NCBI RefSeq assembly: GCF_000300975.2 | Contig: NZ_AEEC02000029.1 | Location: forward strand, 1-64,000 | Length of the DNA stretch: 64,000 nt | From: Herbaspirillum frisingense GSF30 | GTDB taxonomy: Bacteria; Pseudomonadota; Gammaproteobacteria; Burkholderiales; Burkholderiaceae_D | Reading direction: 5' to 3' | Shown here: positions 44,724 through 53,427 of the stretch, one piece after another | Numbering within the stretch: position 1 is the first letter of the stretch | Layout of the letters: each line of letters begins with the position of its first letter | The notes under the pieces: generated by a model | The model's database searches: none | What the model was told of the DNA's origin: nothing | The model's input: the letters and a program-made list of their open reading frames with translations, nothing else | Translations under genes and position numbers: made by a program

Positions 44724-46004
44724 TCACTGCGTCATGCGGCTCATGGCCTGGGCATAACCAGCAACGCTGTCATAGATGGCAGAACGGTTCTGGGCGTTCA
44801 ATACACTGTCGGAAAATTCCCGGAAAGCGCCGTGGCCGCCGGGCTTGGCCAGCACGATGCGGGCATGGCGCTTGACGTAGTCAGCTGCGTCGCCGACGGC
44901 CACCGGCCAGTCGCAGGCGGCGAAGCCGGGCAGGTCGATGCTGTCATCGCCGATCATGGCCGTGGCTTCGCGACCGACGCCGTATTGCGCCATGATGTCC
45001 TGGCAGGCGGCGGCCTTGTCCTTGGCGCCGAGGTGGAATACGGTGATGCCCAGGTCGGCCAGCCGACGGCGCAGCGTGGCCGAATCGCGGCCGGAGATGA
45101 CGGCCACGTTGACACCGGCTTCCTGCAGCATCTTGATGCCCATGCCATCACGCACGTGGAAGCGCTTGAGGCATTCGCCGCTGTCGTCGTACCAGATGCC
45201 GCCGTCGGTGAGAACTCCGTCGATATCGGTAATCACCAGCTTCAGGTCCGCCAGGCTGCCGGCTTTGAGCGCTGGATCGGGCAGGCCAGCCATCAGGGCA
45301 CGTACGCGCTCCAGGCAGGCCGGCGTATCCACGCCAGTGGCGGCGTGATCGACTTCGATGACGCGGATCTGCCAGCCGGCATCCATGATGCGCAGTTGTT
45401 CCAGCATTTCCGCGCGCTCCAGCTCGCTGGCCGGCAATTCGGGGAAAGCCGCCAGCAGTTCGGCACGATAGGCGTAGACCCCGATGTGCTTGAAGTAGCG
45501 TGTCTTGCCGGTGGACTCGCGTTCAAAGGGAATGCGTGCGCGGCTGAAATACAGCGCGTCACCTGCACGATTGCGCACGACCTTGACGGTATTGGGGTTC
45601 TCCGCCTCGCTGGCGCTGATCGGGTGACAAAGGGTGCCGACCTGCACCTGCGGTGCGCCCAGCATGGCTTGCAGCAGGCTGCGCAGGTGCGCCGGATTGA
45701 CCAGCGGTTCGTCACCTTGCACGTTGAGATAGAGATCGGCCGGATGGTGTTGCATGACCTCGCGCAGACGATCGGTACCGGAAGGATGGTCAGGCGAAGT
45801 CAGGACGGCCTTGCCACCGAAGGCGGTGACCGCGGCCACGATGCGTTCATCGTCGGTGGCCACCACCACATCGGCCAGTTCTTCGAGAGTCTTCACGCGT
45901 TCGTAGACATGCTGGATCATCGGTTTGCCCAGGATGTCGGCCAGCGGTTTGCCGGGCAGGCGGCTGGAGCCAAAGCGTGCCGGGATGACAGCGATACAGC
46001 GCAT
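44724..46004 (-). CDS. kdsB: CMP-Kdo synthetase-Kdo-8-phosphate phosphatase fusion
   Basis: 426 residues. Residues 1-250 are KdsB (CIAVIPARFGSSRLPGKPLADI, VATDDERI, LYLNVQGDEPL, FERESTG), which couples Kdo to CMP. Residues about 257-410 are a HAD phosphatase of the KdsC type (ITDIDGVLTDGGIWYDD, then VRDGMGIK, SGRDS, and MIGDDSIDLPG). Together they perform the last two steps to CMP-Kdo. Both active sites look intact. No frameshift or internal stop separates the halves, and a linker of only about 10 residues (KAGSLADLK) joins them. It is first gene of the reverse operon. Confidence 0.92.
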   Translation of the reverse strand: MRCIAVIPARFGSSRLPGKPLADILGKPMIQHVYERVKTLEELADVVVATDDERIVAAVTAFGGKAVLTSPDHPSGTDRLREVMQHHPADLYLNVQGDEPLVNPAHLRSLLQAMLGAPQVQVGTLCHPISASEAENPNTVKVVRNRAGDALYFSRARIPFERESTGKTRYFKHIGVYAYRAELLAAFPELPASELERAEMLEQLRIMDAGWQIRVIEVDHAATGVDTPACLERVRALMAGLPDPALKAGSLADLKLVITDIDGVLTDGGIWYDDSGECLKRFHVRDGMGIKMLQEAGVNVAVISGRDSATLRRRLADLGITVFHLGAKDKAAACQDIMAQYGVGREATAMIGDDSIDLPGFAACDWPVAVGDAADYVKRHARIVLAKPGGHGAFREFSDSVLNAQNRSAIYDSVAGYAQAMSRMTQ

Positions 46005-46654
46005 GCGGGACCTCAGCCCAGCGCCGCCGGCCGGGGCGCCAGCGTGTTCGTCATGTCGGGGCGGTGCGATACGTTGGTCATGGAAGTGCTTTCATGTGAG
46101 GGAGTTCGGTGCCCCATGGCTGGGTGCCTGCCGCGCAGGGAGGTCATCCTGGTCATCAGCTACGCTTCGGTTGCGGCTCAGGTGTGCCGATCGCTGCCAC
46201 TGCTCGTGATTTTGGTAACCGCAGAGGCGGGCAGGTCGGTGACATCGATACGACAGTTTCAGCTGGCGGCATTTGCTCTTGTCATGGTGGACGTTGCGAC
46301 GTCGGGTTCACGTGTCCCCGACGTCCGCCTGGTAGGCAAGGCGCGAGGAACTGTGATGTTCTTATCTGGCCAGGTGCAAAGATTCAAATATGAAAGAAAA
46401 AGTTCCGCAAAAATTTGCTGAGTGGAAATTTCCCGGCATTTGCTTGCAGTTACTGGCTTGTTCGACAAATTTATCATATTGTTGCGCTGCACAGTCGCAT
46501 TTTTGCCTGAAATGCCGCGCTGAATAGGTGCATACTTTTTGTTGTCATTGAGTGAACTTTTATTCGCAAATAATGACAAGACGTCAAGATAGCGTTTGAT
46601 GCTGATTGATGCCGAGAGAAGATTGAATAATCAGTGATTTTGAGAGGAAAAAAG
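46005..46654. promoter_or_regulatory. 650-base divergent spacer before the Kdo operon and acetyltransferase
   Basis: No credible gene. The half next to kdsBC is GC-rich; from about 46370 it becomes sharply AT-rich. TGTTGCGCTGCACA at 46480 matches the first twelve positions of the motif upstream of epsL with one change. Small ORFs on both strands lack ribosome-binding sites and coding-like composition. Promoters for both divergent units should be here. Confidence 0.4.
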
Positions 46655-47185
46655 ATGTCGCGGGACCCTGACTGGCTGGCCGATCTGGAGCGCTATAACT
46701 TGCGCCGTCCGTTTCTGAAAGAACAATCGATCTGGGCCATCTGGGTCTATCGCTGGGGGCGGCGCATCGAGGCAAAACCGCCCGGTCTTGCCCGCAAGCT
46801 GCAGAACGCGCTGTATTGGCCGCTGTTCCGGCTGACCGAAACCGCTTCCGGCATCAGTCTTCCACGTGGCGCCAGGATCGGTCCCGGCCTGCGTATCTGG
46901 CATTTCGGCAACATCTTCGTCAATGAGCAGGCTGTCATTGGCGCAGGCTGCACCTTGCGACAGGGCGTGACCATCGGCAATCGCCATGCAGGCGGTCCGT
47001 CTCCGGTGATCGGCGATGATGTGGAGTTCGGCGCCTATGCGCAGGTGCTCGGTGGCATCCGTCTGGGAGATGGCTGCAAGATCGGGGCAATGTCGGTGGT
47101 GTTGCACGACGTACCTGCCGGCGCCACGGTGGTCGGGGCGCCGGCTCGCGTAGTTTCGACGGCAGTGAAGATCGACGAAGTCTAA
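46655..47185 (+). CDS. CysE/LbH-type O-acetyltransferase
   Basis: 176 residues. The C-terminal left-handed beta-helix has hexapeptide repeats (ISLPRGARIGPGLRI, VIGAGCTLRQGVTIG, PVIGDDVEFGAYAQVLGGIRLGDG) and the catalytic-type His in LRIWHFGNIFV. It is similar to serine acetyltransferases, but the N-terminal CysE domain is too short. With an exopolysaccharide cluster on one side, it is more likely a sugar or glycan O-acetyltransferase using acetyl-CoA. GAGAGGAAAAAAG precedes the ATG. Monocistronic with its own terminator. Confidence 0.85.
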   Translation: MSRDPDWLADLERYNLRRPFLKEQSIWAIWVYRWGRRIEAKPPGLARKLQNALYWPLFRLTETASGISLPRGARIGPGLRIWHFGNIFVNEQAVIGAGCTLRQGVTIGNRHAGGPSPVIGDDVEFGAYAQVLGGIRLGDGCKIGAMSVVLHDVPAGATVVGAPARVVSTAVKIDEV

Positions 47186-47215
47186 GCGCTCTCGTTTTTG
47201 TCGTTCGTTCCGCCA

Positions 47216-47244
47216 GGCCCGCGCATAACGCGGGCCATTTTTTT
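47216..47244 (+). terminator. Intrinsic terminator of the acetyltransferase gene
   Basis: GGCCCGCG pairs perfectly with CGCGGGCC around CATAA and is followed by ATTTTTTT. Confidence 0.9.
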
Positions 47245-47311
47245 GAGCCCGCGGCCGGGACGGAGCAGGATATTTGCCTGCAGACTTGCATGAAGCTCGC
47301 CCCCAAATGAA

Positions 47312-47337
47312 AAAACGCCCGATTGCTCGGGCGTTTT
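47312..47337. terminator. Bidirectional terminator at the end of the second PEP-CTERM gene
   Basis: AAAACGCCCGA pairs with TCGGGCGTTTT around TTGC. The reverse strand ends in TTTTT, serving the reverse gene at 47362. Confidence 0.85.
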
Positions 47338-47361
47338 CTCTGCGTATTGCCTTGCTGCTGA

Positions 47362-47916
47362 TCAGGCGGCAGTCATGCCCATGGGCATGGACAGCTTCTG
47401 GTCGCCGCGACGGCGACGCCACGCCATCATGCCCACGAAGGCCAGGCCGCCCAGCATCATGCTGGTGGTGGATGCTTCGGGAACCGAGGAGATCAGGGTA
47501 AGGTTGCCGCCATAGGAGCCGTTGCCGGTGACGGTCAGCTTGTAGAGGCCGGCCGCCAGCGAAGTGGCCAAAATGCCGTAAGTCGTCTCGTACTTCTTCA
47601 CGCCGTTGGTGGTGGTGATGCTGGTGCTGGCAGAGCTGGTGTAGGTGGCGCCAGTTGCAATGCTGGTCAGCAAGAAGCTGGTCAGCGTGGTCGGAGCAGT
47701 GTTCGAACGGGTAACGATGGAAGCCGTCACCGAAGACGACAGATCCGACAGGTTGCTGATCGTGAAGTTGTAGGTATCGCTGAAAGCGCCAGTATGGGAG
47801 GCGCTGAAGCCGACCTGATCGTGGACCAGAGTCAGTGTGGTGACGTCTGCATGGGCTGCGGTGCCAGCCATGGACAATACCAGCGCAACAGCGGAAGCGG
47901 CGAGAAGTTTTTTCAT
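47362..47916 (-). CDS. FxDxF-type PEP-CTERM protein
   Basis: A 184-residue secreted protein with a signal peptide ending AAHA. The F-S-D-T-Y-N-F segment matches the FxDxF PEP-CTERM family. A Ser/Thr-rich beta body is followed by the sorting signal: VPEAST, a hydrophobic stretch (MMLGGLAFVGMMAW) and RRRR. The motif is PEA rather than PEP, and 14 residues follow the Arg cluster. It is a likely small, abundant surface protein processed by XrtB. Monocistronic, with a good terminator and a long AT-rich upstream region. Confidence 0.87.
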   Translation of the reverse strand: MKKLLAASAVALVLSMAGTAAHADVTTLTLVHDQVGFSASHTGAFSDTYNFTISNLSDLSSSVTASIVTRSNTAPTTLTSFLLTSIATGATYTSSASTSITTTNGVKKYETTYGILATSLAAGLYKLTVTGNGSYGGNLTLISSVPEASTTSMMLGGLAFVGMMAWRRRRGDQKLSMPMGMTAA

Positions 47917-48585
47917 GGGATCAATCCTTTAGGTTCACATCTTATTTATGACGAGGATTGCGCGTGGCGCTCTCCATTCAAAAGCAAATCAACTCACTTT
48001 GATGCTGGATTGCCCTGGGACAGCTTCGTCGCAGTCAATCTTTTTGTTGCCAAAAAATCATCTCATCCTGACAAAAACTGACAGGATTTAACAAATAATG
48101 TGTTGATGTCGGAAATATAACATTGCGTTCACTGGCTGAGCAATAAAAATCAGCCCGAAATCAGCTTTTTTTTGAATTTTCTTATCGCCTGAAACCCGCT
48201 CCAGTAAAGGATTACGAGAGTTTCTGCCAGGGAATTGATGAGCTTTATTGCGGTGCGGTAACGAACAAATCCACGGGGCAATTTATTTGTCGAATTAATA
48301 ACTAAAATCGCCTAAAAATAGATAAAAAGATAATTTTTTTCGCGAAATTAAATTACATTTTTTGCAATTTTAAATTGCCGCACTTTACATTTGCCTGGCG
48401 GTAAAAATTGGCGTGAGTTTATTGACACATTGTGACCCGCTGTCTTGTCCGAAAAATGTTGCGGATACGGGTCGAGAAAAAGACAAACGACCTGATGCGC
48501 AATGCCATGCCGCATCAGGTTGCTTCGGTGGAGGGGGGCTGGGTGATGGAAGCTGATCCCGCAGGAATCTGCGGGGTGGGGGATG
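47917..48585. other. 669-base AT-rich stretch without a gene
   Basis: Unusually AT-rich for this genome, with long A and T runs (48170-48420), so probably curved DNA and promoter sequence for the PEP-CTERM gene. TTGCGGTGC at 48248 weakly resembles the TGTTGCG motif seen before other EPS units. A hairpin at 48491 ends the glycerate kinase transcript. No tRNA or coding ORF found. Confidence 0.4.
48491..48519 (-). terminator. Terminator of the glycerate kinase gene
   Basis: CCTGATGCG pairs with CGCATCAGG. On the reverse strand it is followed by a T-rich tail (GTCTTTTTC about 10 bases on). Confidence 0.55.
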
Positions 48586-49746
48586 TCAGCAGCTACGGCC
48601 GGCTTGCCACAGGCGCGCCAACTGCTCGCCGCTGTCGCGTAGCAATCCCGGCGCCTGTGCAATGGCGTCTTGCAGGCTCATGGGGCCGAAGCTGATGGAA
48701 AAGCAGCCGGAAAACCCGGTCTGCAGCTTTTCCAGCGACGTTCTATCAATGCCTCCGGAGAGCAGAGTTGTGGGGACGCCCGCGCGGCGCGCGCGCTGGC
48801 TTGCGATGAAGGGGGCCTTGCCGTGCAAAGTCTGGGCGTCGCTGCGACCTTCGCCCGTGATGAGCCAGTCGGCACCTGCCAGCGCATCATCCAGTCCGAT
48901 ATGGTCGGCCACCGTTTCTGCGCCCGAGCGGAATTGCGCACCCAGCATCAGCAGTGCATACCCCAGACCACCCGCGGCCCCCGCGCCCGGTTGATCCGAG
49001 GCCCGGCGGCCGAGTGCCGGCTCAAGGACGCTGGCGAAATGTCGCAAGGCGCTGTCTATAACCGCAACCTGGTCAGCTGTCACGCCTTTTTGCGGTCCGA
49101 AGACCGCCGTTGCGCCCTCTTCGCCGCACAGGGGATTATCGACGTCGGACATGGCCACGAAATGGGCTTCCTTGATGCGGGGGTCCAACGCGGACACATC
49201 AATGCTGACTACCCGGTGTAGCTGCGCGGGTTGCGGTGGTATCGCCTCGCCGGCACCATCCCGCAATACCGCGCCCAGGGCCACAAGCAGGCCGGCGCCG
49301 CCGTCATTGGTGCTGCTGCCGCCCAGCGCAACCAGGAATCGGCGCGCGCCGCGATCCAGGAGGCTCTTGATCGCGTCGCCTACGCCCAGGGTGGTGCGCA
49401 ATTGCACCGCTACGCCTGTTCCTGCCGGGTCGGTCAGTCCGACGATGGCAGCCGATTCCACGACGGCACTGCCATCCTTGAGGATGCCCACGGGTGCGTT
49501 CGCGTCTTGTCCGGCGGCATTGCGGCAATTGACGGTGAAGCGTTCGCCGCCCGCATGCATGAGCGCATCGAGCGTGCCTTCGCCACCGTCGGCGATGGGG
49601 CAAAGCCGGACTTTGGCATCAGGAATTGCGGCCGAGATCCCGGCGCCGATGGCCGCGGCGACTTCTTCAGCCGAGAGAGAGCCCTTAAACGAATCGGGCG
49701 CGATGACGATGATGGGTTTGGGCAAGGAGGGGCGGGCAGAGGTCAT
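48586..49746 (-). CDS. glxK: Glycerate kinase
   Basis: 386 residues of the GarK/GlxK family that phosphorylates glycerate with ATP in glyoxylate and glycolate metabolism. The opening IVIAPDSFKGSLSAEEVAAAI, DGGEGTLDAL, ALGGSSTNDGGAG, GAAGGLGYAL and the ITGEGRSDAQTLHGKAP blocks are conserved. Cytosolic. It stands alone, with no glyoxylate genes beside it. Whether it forms 2- or 3-phosphoglycerate cannot be decided from sequence by eye. Confidence 0.92.
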   Translation of the reverse strand: MTSARPSLPKPIIVIAPDSFKGSLSAEEVAAAIGAGISAAIPDAKVRLCPIADGGEGTLDALMHAGGERFTVNCRNAAGQDANAPVGILKDGSAVVESAAIVGLTDPAGTGVAVQLRTTLGVGDAIKSLLDRGARRFLVALGGSSTNDGGAGLLVALGAVLRDGAGEAIPPQPAQLHRVVSIDVSALDPRIKEAHFVAMSDVDNPLCGEEGATAVFGPQKGVTADQVAVIDSALRHFASVLEPALGRRASDQPGAGAAGGLGYALLMLGAQFRSGAETVADHIGLDDALAGADWLITGEGRSDAQTLHGKAPFIASQRARRAGVPTTLLSGGIDRTSLEKLQTGFSGCFSISFGPMSLQDAIAQAPGLLRDSGEQLARLWQAGRSC

Positions 49747-50058
49747 GGTGGGTTCGTAGGCTCAGGCCATGCGCATTGCGGCGTCAGGCGTGTTGGAAAG
49801 GTCTCGTGATGTTTTGTGCAGCGGACAGTCGGCGTTGCTGTTGCTGGCTTTGGCGTGATTATATAAGCTGGGTACGGTTTGATTATGGCCTTGCAGGTAT
49901 AGACAGTAGCAACGGTGGCAAAAGCCGCAGGGCTGAAGATTTCTTCGTAGACTGTCAATTGAGGCTGAAGCGCGTAACAAAAGGTAAGGAGGGTGGCTGG
50001 TCAGAAGCGACTGAGCGATAGTGCGATGTTGGCAAACTGCGCCCAAGGAGTAATGCCT
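49747..50058. other. 312-base spacer between divergent genes
   Basis: Promoter region for glxK (reverse) and the mini-lipoprotein (forward). A TATATAAG sequence near 49860 is a possible -10 box. Nothing else is recognisable. Confidence 0.35.
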
Positions 50059-50313
50059 ATGAAGCCCTCTGTCCGTGTACCGCTCTATCGCGGTCTTCTG
50101 CTGGCCGCCTTGCCTGCCTCCTTGTTGCTGGGCGGCTGCGTGGCTGTGCCCGTCAGTCCATACAATGGTGCTGCCGTCTATCCCGCCCAACCGGTTTATT
50201 CCCCCTATTACGCTTATCCATCCTATCCCGCGTATCCGGCGTACAGCTATCCGTCGTCTTCCTTCTACTTTGGCTACAGCAATGGCTGGGGTGGGCGAGG
50301 GCGCTGGCGTTGA
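50059..50313 (+). CDS. Tyr/Pro-rich mini-lipoprotein
   Basis: 84 residues. The signal peptide has lipobox LGGC; the Cys is followed by VAVPVSPYNG. The mature part is a low-complexity Tyr/Pro/Ser/Ala stretch (YPAQPVYSPYYAYPSYPAYP) ending GWGGRGRWR. ATG 50059 has AAGGAG eight bases upstream; ATG 50053 is too close to it. Its architecture resembles the lipoprotein at 53071. Probably an outer-membrane-associated small protein. I do not know its function. Confidence 0.72.
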   Translation: MKPSVRVPLYRGLLLAALPASLLLGGCVAVPVSPYNGAAVYPAQPVYSPYYAYPSYPAYPAYSYPSSSFYFGYSNGWGGRGRWR

Positions 50314-50496
50314 GCTGCATGGTAAGCAGTATCCGTGGCTTGAACTCGCTGTGTCCATGGCAAAACCGGCTAGAATGTTGCCTTCCTTGATAGATGGGCC
50401 TGACAGGGTGGGTGTAGGTTGGGGCGCATGGGCGTTTCATCCGTAGCGTAATGGCATCGACCGCAGATCGGCCGCCCACTGCTGTCGCCACATGGT

Positions 50497-51351
50497 ATGA
50501 GTTTTAACGTTTCGTCGACCCGATCAGATATTATTTCCCGCTCCCGGCGTCGCACGATGCTGGGTATCGTGTCGTCCGTACTTGTCCATGCGGCGGTATT
50601 CATGTTTGTGCGGGCCAAGCTCAATGAGGCGCCGCTCAAGCTGGAGTCTCCAGGTCGACCCGATGCCCCCTTGCAGGTCAGCTTCGTACGTCCGCCAGCC
50701 CCGGTGCGCGTGGAGCAACCGGAGCCCCCCAAGGCTGTACCGGAACCCAAGAAAGTCCAGCCTCCCCCCAAGAAGCCGGTGGCCAGGTCGGTACCCCGGC
50801 ACAGTCCGACACCTGGGCGCCAGGCGTCGCCGCTCCCAACGGCGCCCACGCCCAGCAGCAATGCATCCGCGTCGGTTCAGGCAGCACCTGCCGAAGACTT
50901 CATGACTTTCGCCAATCGCAATCGCCAAAGGCGTGAAGAAGCAGAGCAGGCGGCAGCGCAGGAGAATGCGGCAGCGCGAGCTGCCGAAAACCCTTCGGCC
51001 AATGACATTGCCCGCGCCAACATCGCCTTCCAGGACAAACGGGGGCGCGGCACGAACGGCGTCTTCCAGATCATCAGCATGGGGCCGCGGGTAGCGCAGT
51101 ACAGTTTCCGCGGCTGGACCACGGATCAGCGCCGGAGCCAGAATCAGTTGATCGAAGTGGATGCCGGCTTTGGCGGCAATGTGCAGCTGGCTGTGGTCGA
51201 CAACATGATTGCGCTCATCCGCCGTTACTATCAAGGCGATTTCAATTTCGACTCGCAGCGACTGGGTAGAGTGGTGACGCTTTCTGCCCGGCCGGAAGAC
51301 ACCAAGGGCTTGCAGAATTTCTTGCTCAACGAGTTCTTTGGCGGTCGCTGA
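50497..51351 (+). CDS. TonB-like single-helix envelope protein, function unknown
   Basis: 284 residues. A cytosolic stub is followed by one membrane helix (about 20-38, [18 protein letters not shown]), a Pro-rich spacer (64-110; [19 protein letters not shown]) and a charged helix (about 140-175). The C-terminal domain does not show the TonB C-terminal motif. The layout, with an N-terminal SVLVHAA helix plus Pro/Lys spacer, is that of TonB, but energy coupling to receptors is doubtful. No exbB/exbD nearby. Confidence 0.7.
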   Translation: MSFNVSSTRSDIISRSRRRTMLGIVSSVLVHAAVFMFVRAKLNEAPLKLESPGRPDAPLQVSFVRPPAPVRVEQPEPPKAVPEPKKVQPPPKKPVARSVPRHSPTPGRQASPLPTAPTPSSNASASVQAAPAEDFMTFANRNRQRREEAEQAAAQENAAARAAENPSANDIARANIAFQDKRGRGTNGVFQIISMGPRVAQYSFRGWTTDQRRSQNQLIEVDAGFGGNVQLAVVDNMIALIRRYYQGDFNFDSQRLGRVVTLSARPEDTKGLQNFLLNEFFGGR

Positions 51352-51463
51352 ACGAATACGGCAGCGACGCTGCGGGATCGCGGTTGAGCAGTGTGTTCGT
51401 GCGATCCGGAATGATGCCCTCGCGAAGCTGCCCGAAATATTTAAAAATGTTTTTGAGAAACAG

Positions 51464-51493
51464 TTGAATTAATAACATATTCGCTGCTATAAT
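51464..51493 (+). promoter_or_regulatory. Promoter of tRNA-Pro
   Basis: TTGAAT (51464-51469) and an extended -10 TGC-TATAAT (TATAAT at 51488-51493) are 18 bases apart. The tRNA begins 14 bases after the -10. Confidence 0.8.
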
Positions 51494-51506
51494 CTTTGTC
51501 TTCAGT

Positions 51507-51583
51507 CGGGGCGTAGCGCAGCCTGGTAGCGTACTTGCATGGGGTGCAAGGGGTCGTGTGTTCGAATCACACCGTCCCGACCA
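51507..51583 (+). tRNA. tRNA-Pro(GGG)
   Basis: 77 bases with CCA encoded. The acceptor CGGGGCG pairs with CGTCCCG, with one G-U. The anticodon arm is CTTGC-ATGGGGT-GCAAG, giving anticodon GGG. The T loop is TTCGAAT. It reads CCC and CCU. Confidence 0.95.
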
Positions 51584-51615
51584 ATCAATTTGAAAGTGTG
51601 ACGAAAGTCACGCAT

Positions 51616-51664
51616 AAACAGCACTGTGATTAGGCGAGAGCTTGATTCCAGTGCTGTTTTTCTT
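51616..51664 (+). terminator. Intrinsic terminator after tRNA-Pro
   Basis: AAACAGCACTG pairs with CAGTGCTGTTT around a 22-base loop and is followed by TTC. The loop is long, but the stem is perfect. Confidence 0.7.
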
Positions 51665-51801
51665 TGCTGCCTCACTTTTGATGCCCCCGGTTCGGCCCGA
51701 ATAAGGCATGGCGCTTTGTGCTGTGCGAGAAAAAACTCCGAATTACTGCAACCGCATCGCCTTGCGCGAGGTCTCTACAGAATTTGCGGAGTGACCTCGC
51801 G

Positions 51802-52899
51802 ATGAACCAGTCAAATCAGCCCGGGCAATCTACCCAAGCCCATCGGCGCTATCACGACGTTGATATCCTTCGTTTTTGCGCCGCAGTCGGTGTCATGCTG
51901 CTGCATTATCTGGTCCGCGGTTTTGCACAGGGGGATGATTACTCTCCAGTGTTCTATGGCGAGGTTGCCAACTTCGTCAAGTACAACTACCTGGCAGTCA
52001 ATCTGTTTTTCATGATTTCCGGTTTCGTCATCTTGATGAGTTCGGAGAACGTCACGCCTCGTGTCTTCCTGCGCTCGCGCGTGCTGCGTCTGTATCCTGC
52101 GTACTGGTTCTGCTGCACAGTCAGCTTCGTTCTCACCTATATCTTCATCAACCATATCTTTCATCTCACCGTGCCGCGATATGTGTTGAACATGACCATG
52201 CTCAACGGATTCTTCGGCATCGGTTTTGTCGATGGGGTCTACTGGACGTTGCTCGTGGAATTGAAGTTCTATCTTCTGGTTCTTTTCGTCCTGTTCCTGG
52301 GGCAGATGGCAAGGATTGAATGGGTCTTGGCAGCTTGGTTATTGTTGTCGATCCTGCAGATCTTTTTGAAGAGCGAGCTGGTGGAAAAGTATTTCATTAC
52401 CAATTTCGCCAGCTTTTTCATCGCCGGTTGTCTCTTCTATCGCATTTCCAAGCGAGGTGTTACGTGGTTCCGGCTCGCGCTACTGGTATTGACCCTACCC
52501 GTGGGCATCCACTATGAGCTTCTGGACCTGGTGCGGCGGGCCGCCCATTACACGGGCCTTGCCTACTACAATGAATCGGTTGTCGTCATTTGCACGGCGT
52601 TCTACCTGCTGTTTGTCGTGGTCATCACCCGTCGATCGACCTCTGCCACCTATGCAGGTGTTTCACGCCTGCTAGGCAGTCTGTCCTACCCGATCTATCT
52701 GATCCACTTGAACGTCGGGCTGGTGCTCTACAACCTGATCGGTAACAGGCTGGACAAGTGGCTGTTGTTGGCGCTGGTTTGCGCCACGATGATCGTTTTT
52801 GCCTACCTGATCAACCGGTATGTCGAACGCCCATTGGCTGGTTTCATGGGGCGAAAGATTCCATCAGGTTCGACCCGCGCGAGCTCTTCATTGGCGTGA
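51802..52899 (+). CDS. Acyltransferase 3 family membrane protein
   Basis: 365 residues with about ten membrane helices. The first conserved block is YHDVDILRFCAAVGVMLLHYLVRGFAQ, then NYLAVNLFFMISGFVILMSSE and RSRVLRLYPAYWFC, typical of AT3 enzymes. Substrate unknown. It is the third such enzyme in the window but lies outside the eps operons, after tRNA-Pro. ATG 51802 gives the usual start; GGAG is about ten bases upstream. ATG 51718 would add 28 unrelated residues. Confidence 0.85.
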   Translation: MNQSNQPGQSTQAHRRYHDVDILRFCAAVGVMLLHYLVRGFAQGDDYSPVFYGEVANFVKYNYLAVNLFFMISGFVILMSSENVTPRVFLRSRVLRLYPAYWFCCTVSFVLTYIFINHIFHLTVPRYVLNMTMLNGFFGIGFVDGVYWTLLVELKFYLLVLFVLFLGQMARIEWVLAAWLLLSILQIFLKSELVEKYFITNFASFFIAGCLFYRISKRGVTWFRLALLVLTLPVGIHYELLDLVRRAAHYTGLAYYNESVVVICTAFYLLFVVVITRRSTSATYAGVSRLLGSLSYPIYLIHLNVGLVLYNLIGNRLDKWLLLALVCATMIVFAYLINRYVERPLAGFMGRKIPSGSTRASSSLA

Positions 52900-53070
52900 T
52901 CGATTTTGCGTGGGGCTTGAGCCTGGCGGGAAGGGGGGGCGAGGTTACATAAACACACAATTCCGCGTCCGCCCGTGCTTAACCCCATCCGTTATCTGAT
53001 CACCACTTATAAGTGGCAGCCGGCCAACCCTAGCCGGTACATTCCGCCAAACAAGATCAGGAGCGCAAGC

Positions 53071-53313
53071 ATGAAATCCCTACTATTGATTCCGGCCGTG
53101 GCCGTGGTCACGGCCCTGAGCGGCTGCGTGGTCGCACCGCCTACCGTGCGGCCCGCCTACGTGGCACAGCCGACCTACGTTGCGCCCCCGGGTGTGGTCT
53201 ACGTGCAGCCGACCTACGCTTCACCCGGACCCGGCTGGGTCTGGGAATACCATTCCTATTACGGCTGGGGCTGGCATCATCCGCACTATGGCTGGCATCG
53301 CGGCTGGCGCTGA
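53071..53313 (+). CDS. Tyr/Pro/Trp/His-rich mini-lipoprotein
   Basis: 80 residues. The signal peptide has lipobox LSGC, then a Pro/Val/Tyr-rich segment (APPTVRPAYVAQPTYVAPP) and a Gly/Trp/Tyr/His tail (YYGWGWHHPHYGWHRGWR). CAGGAG lies 9 bases before the ATG. The His-rich end could bind metal, and a metal exporter follows convergently, but that link is speculative. It is similar in build to the lipoprotein at 50059. Confidence 0.72.
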   Translation: MKSLLLIPAVAVVTALSGCVVAPPTVRPAYVAQPTYVAPPGVVYVQPTYASPGPGWVWEYHSYYGWGWHHPHYGWHRGWR

Positions 53314-53362
53314 TTGATGCCGAATGCTGCATATAGGTGTAAGAAAAGCGGCACATAACGCG

Positions 53363-53389
53363 AAAACAGCGGCCTACGCCGCTGTTTTT
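53363..53389. terminator. Bidirectional terminator
   Basis: AAAACAGCGGC pairs perfectly with GCCGCTGTTTT around CTAC. Runs of A and T on both sides suit both converging genes. Confidence 0.9.
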
Positions 53390-53427
53390 CATTTCTGTGT
53401 GTGTGGGGGGGGCTCACCACGCCGGTA

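Noticed and set aside
46109-46393. A 94-codon forward ORF in the kdsBC-acetyltransferase spacer
   Set aside because: No ribosome-binding site, odd Cys/Gly-rich composition, overlapping ORFs in all frames.
48432-48695. An 87-codon forward ORF
   Set aside because: Overlaps the 3' end of glycerate kinase and its terminator hairpin; no signal for translation.
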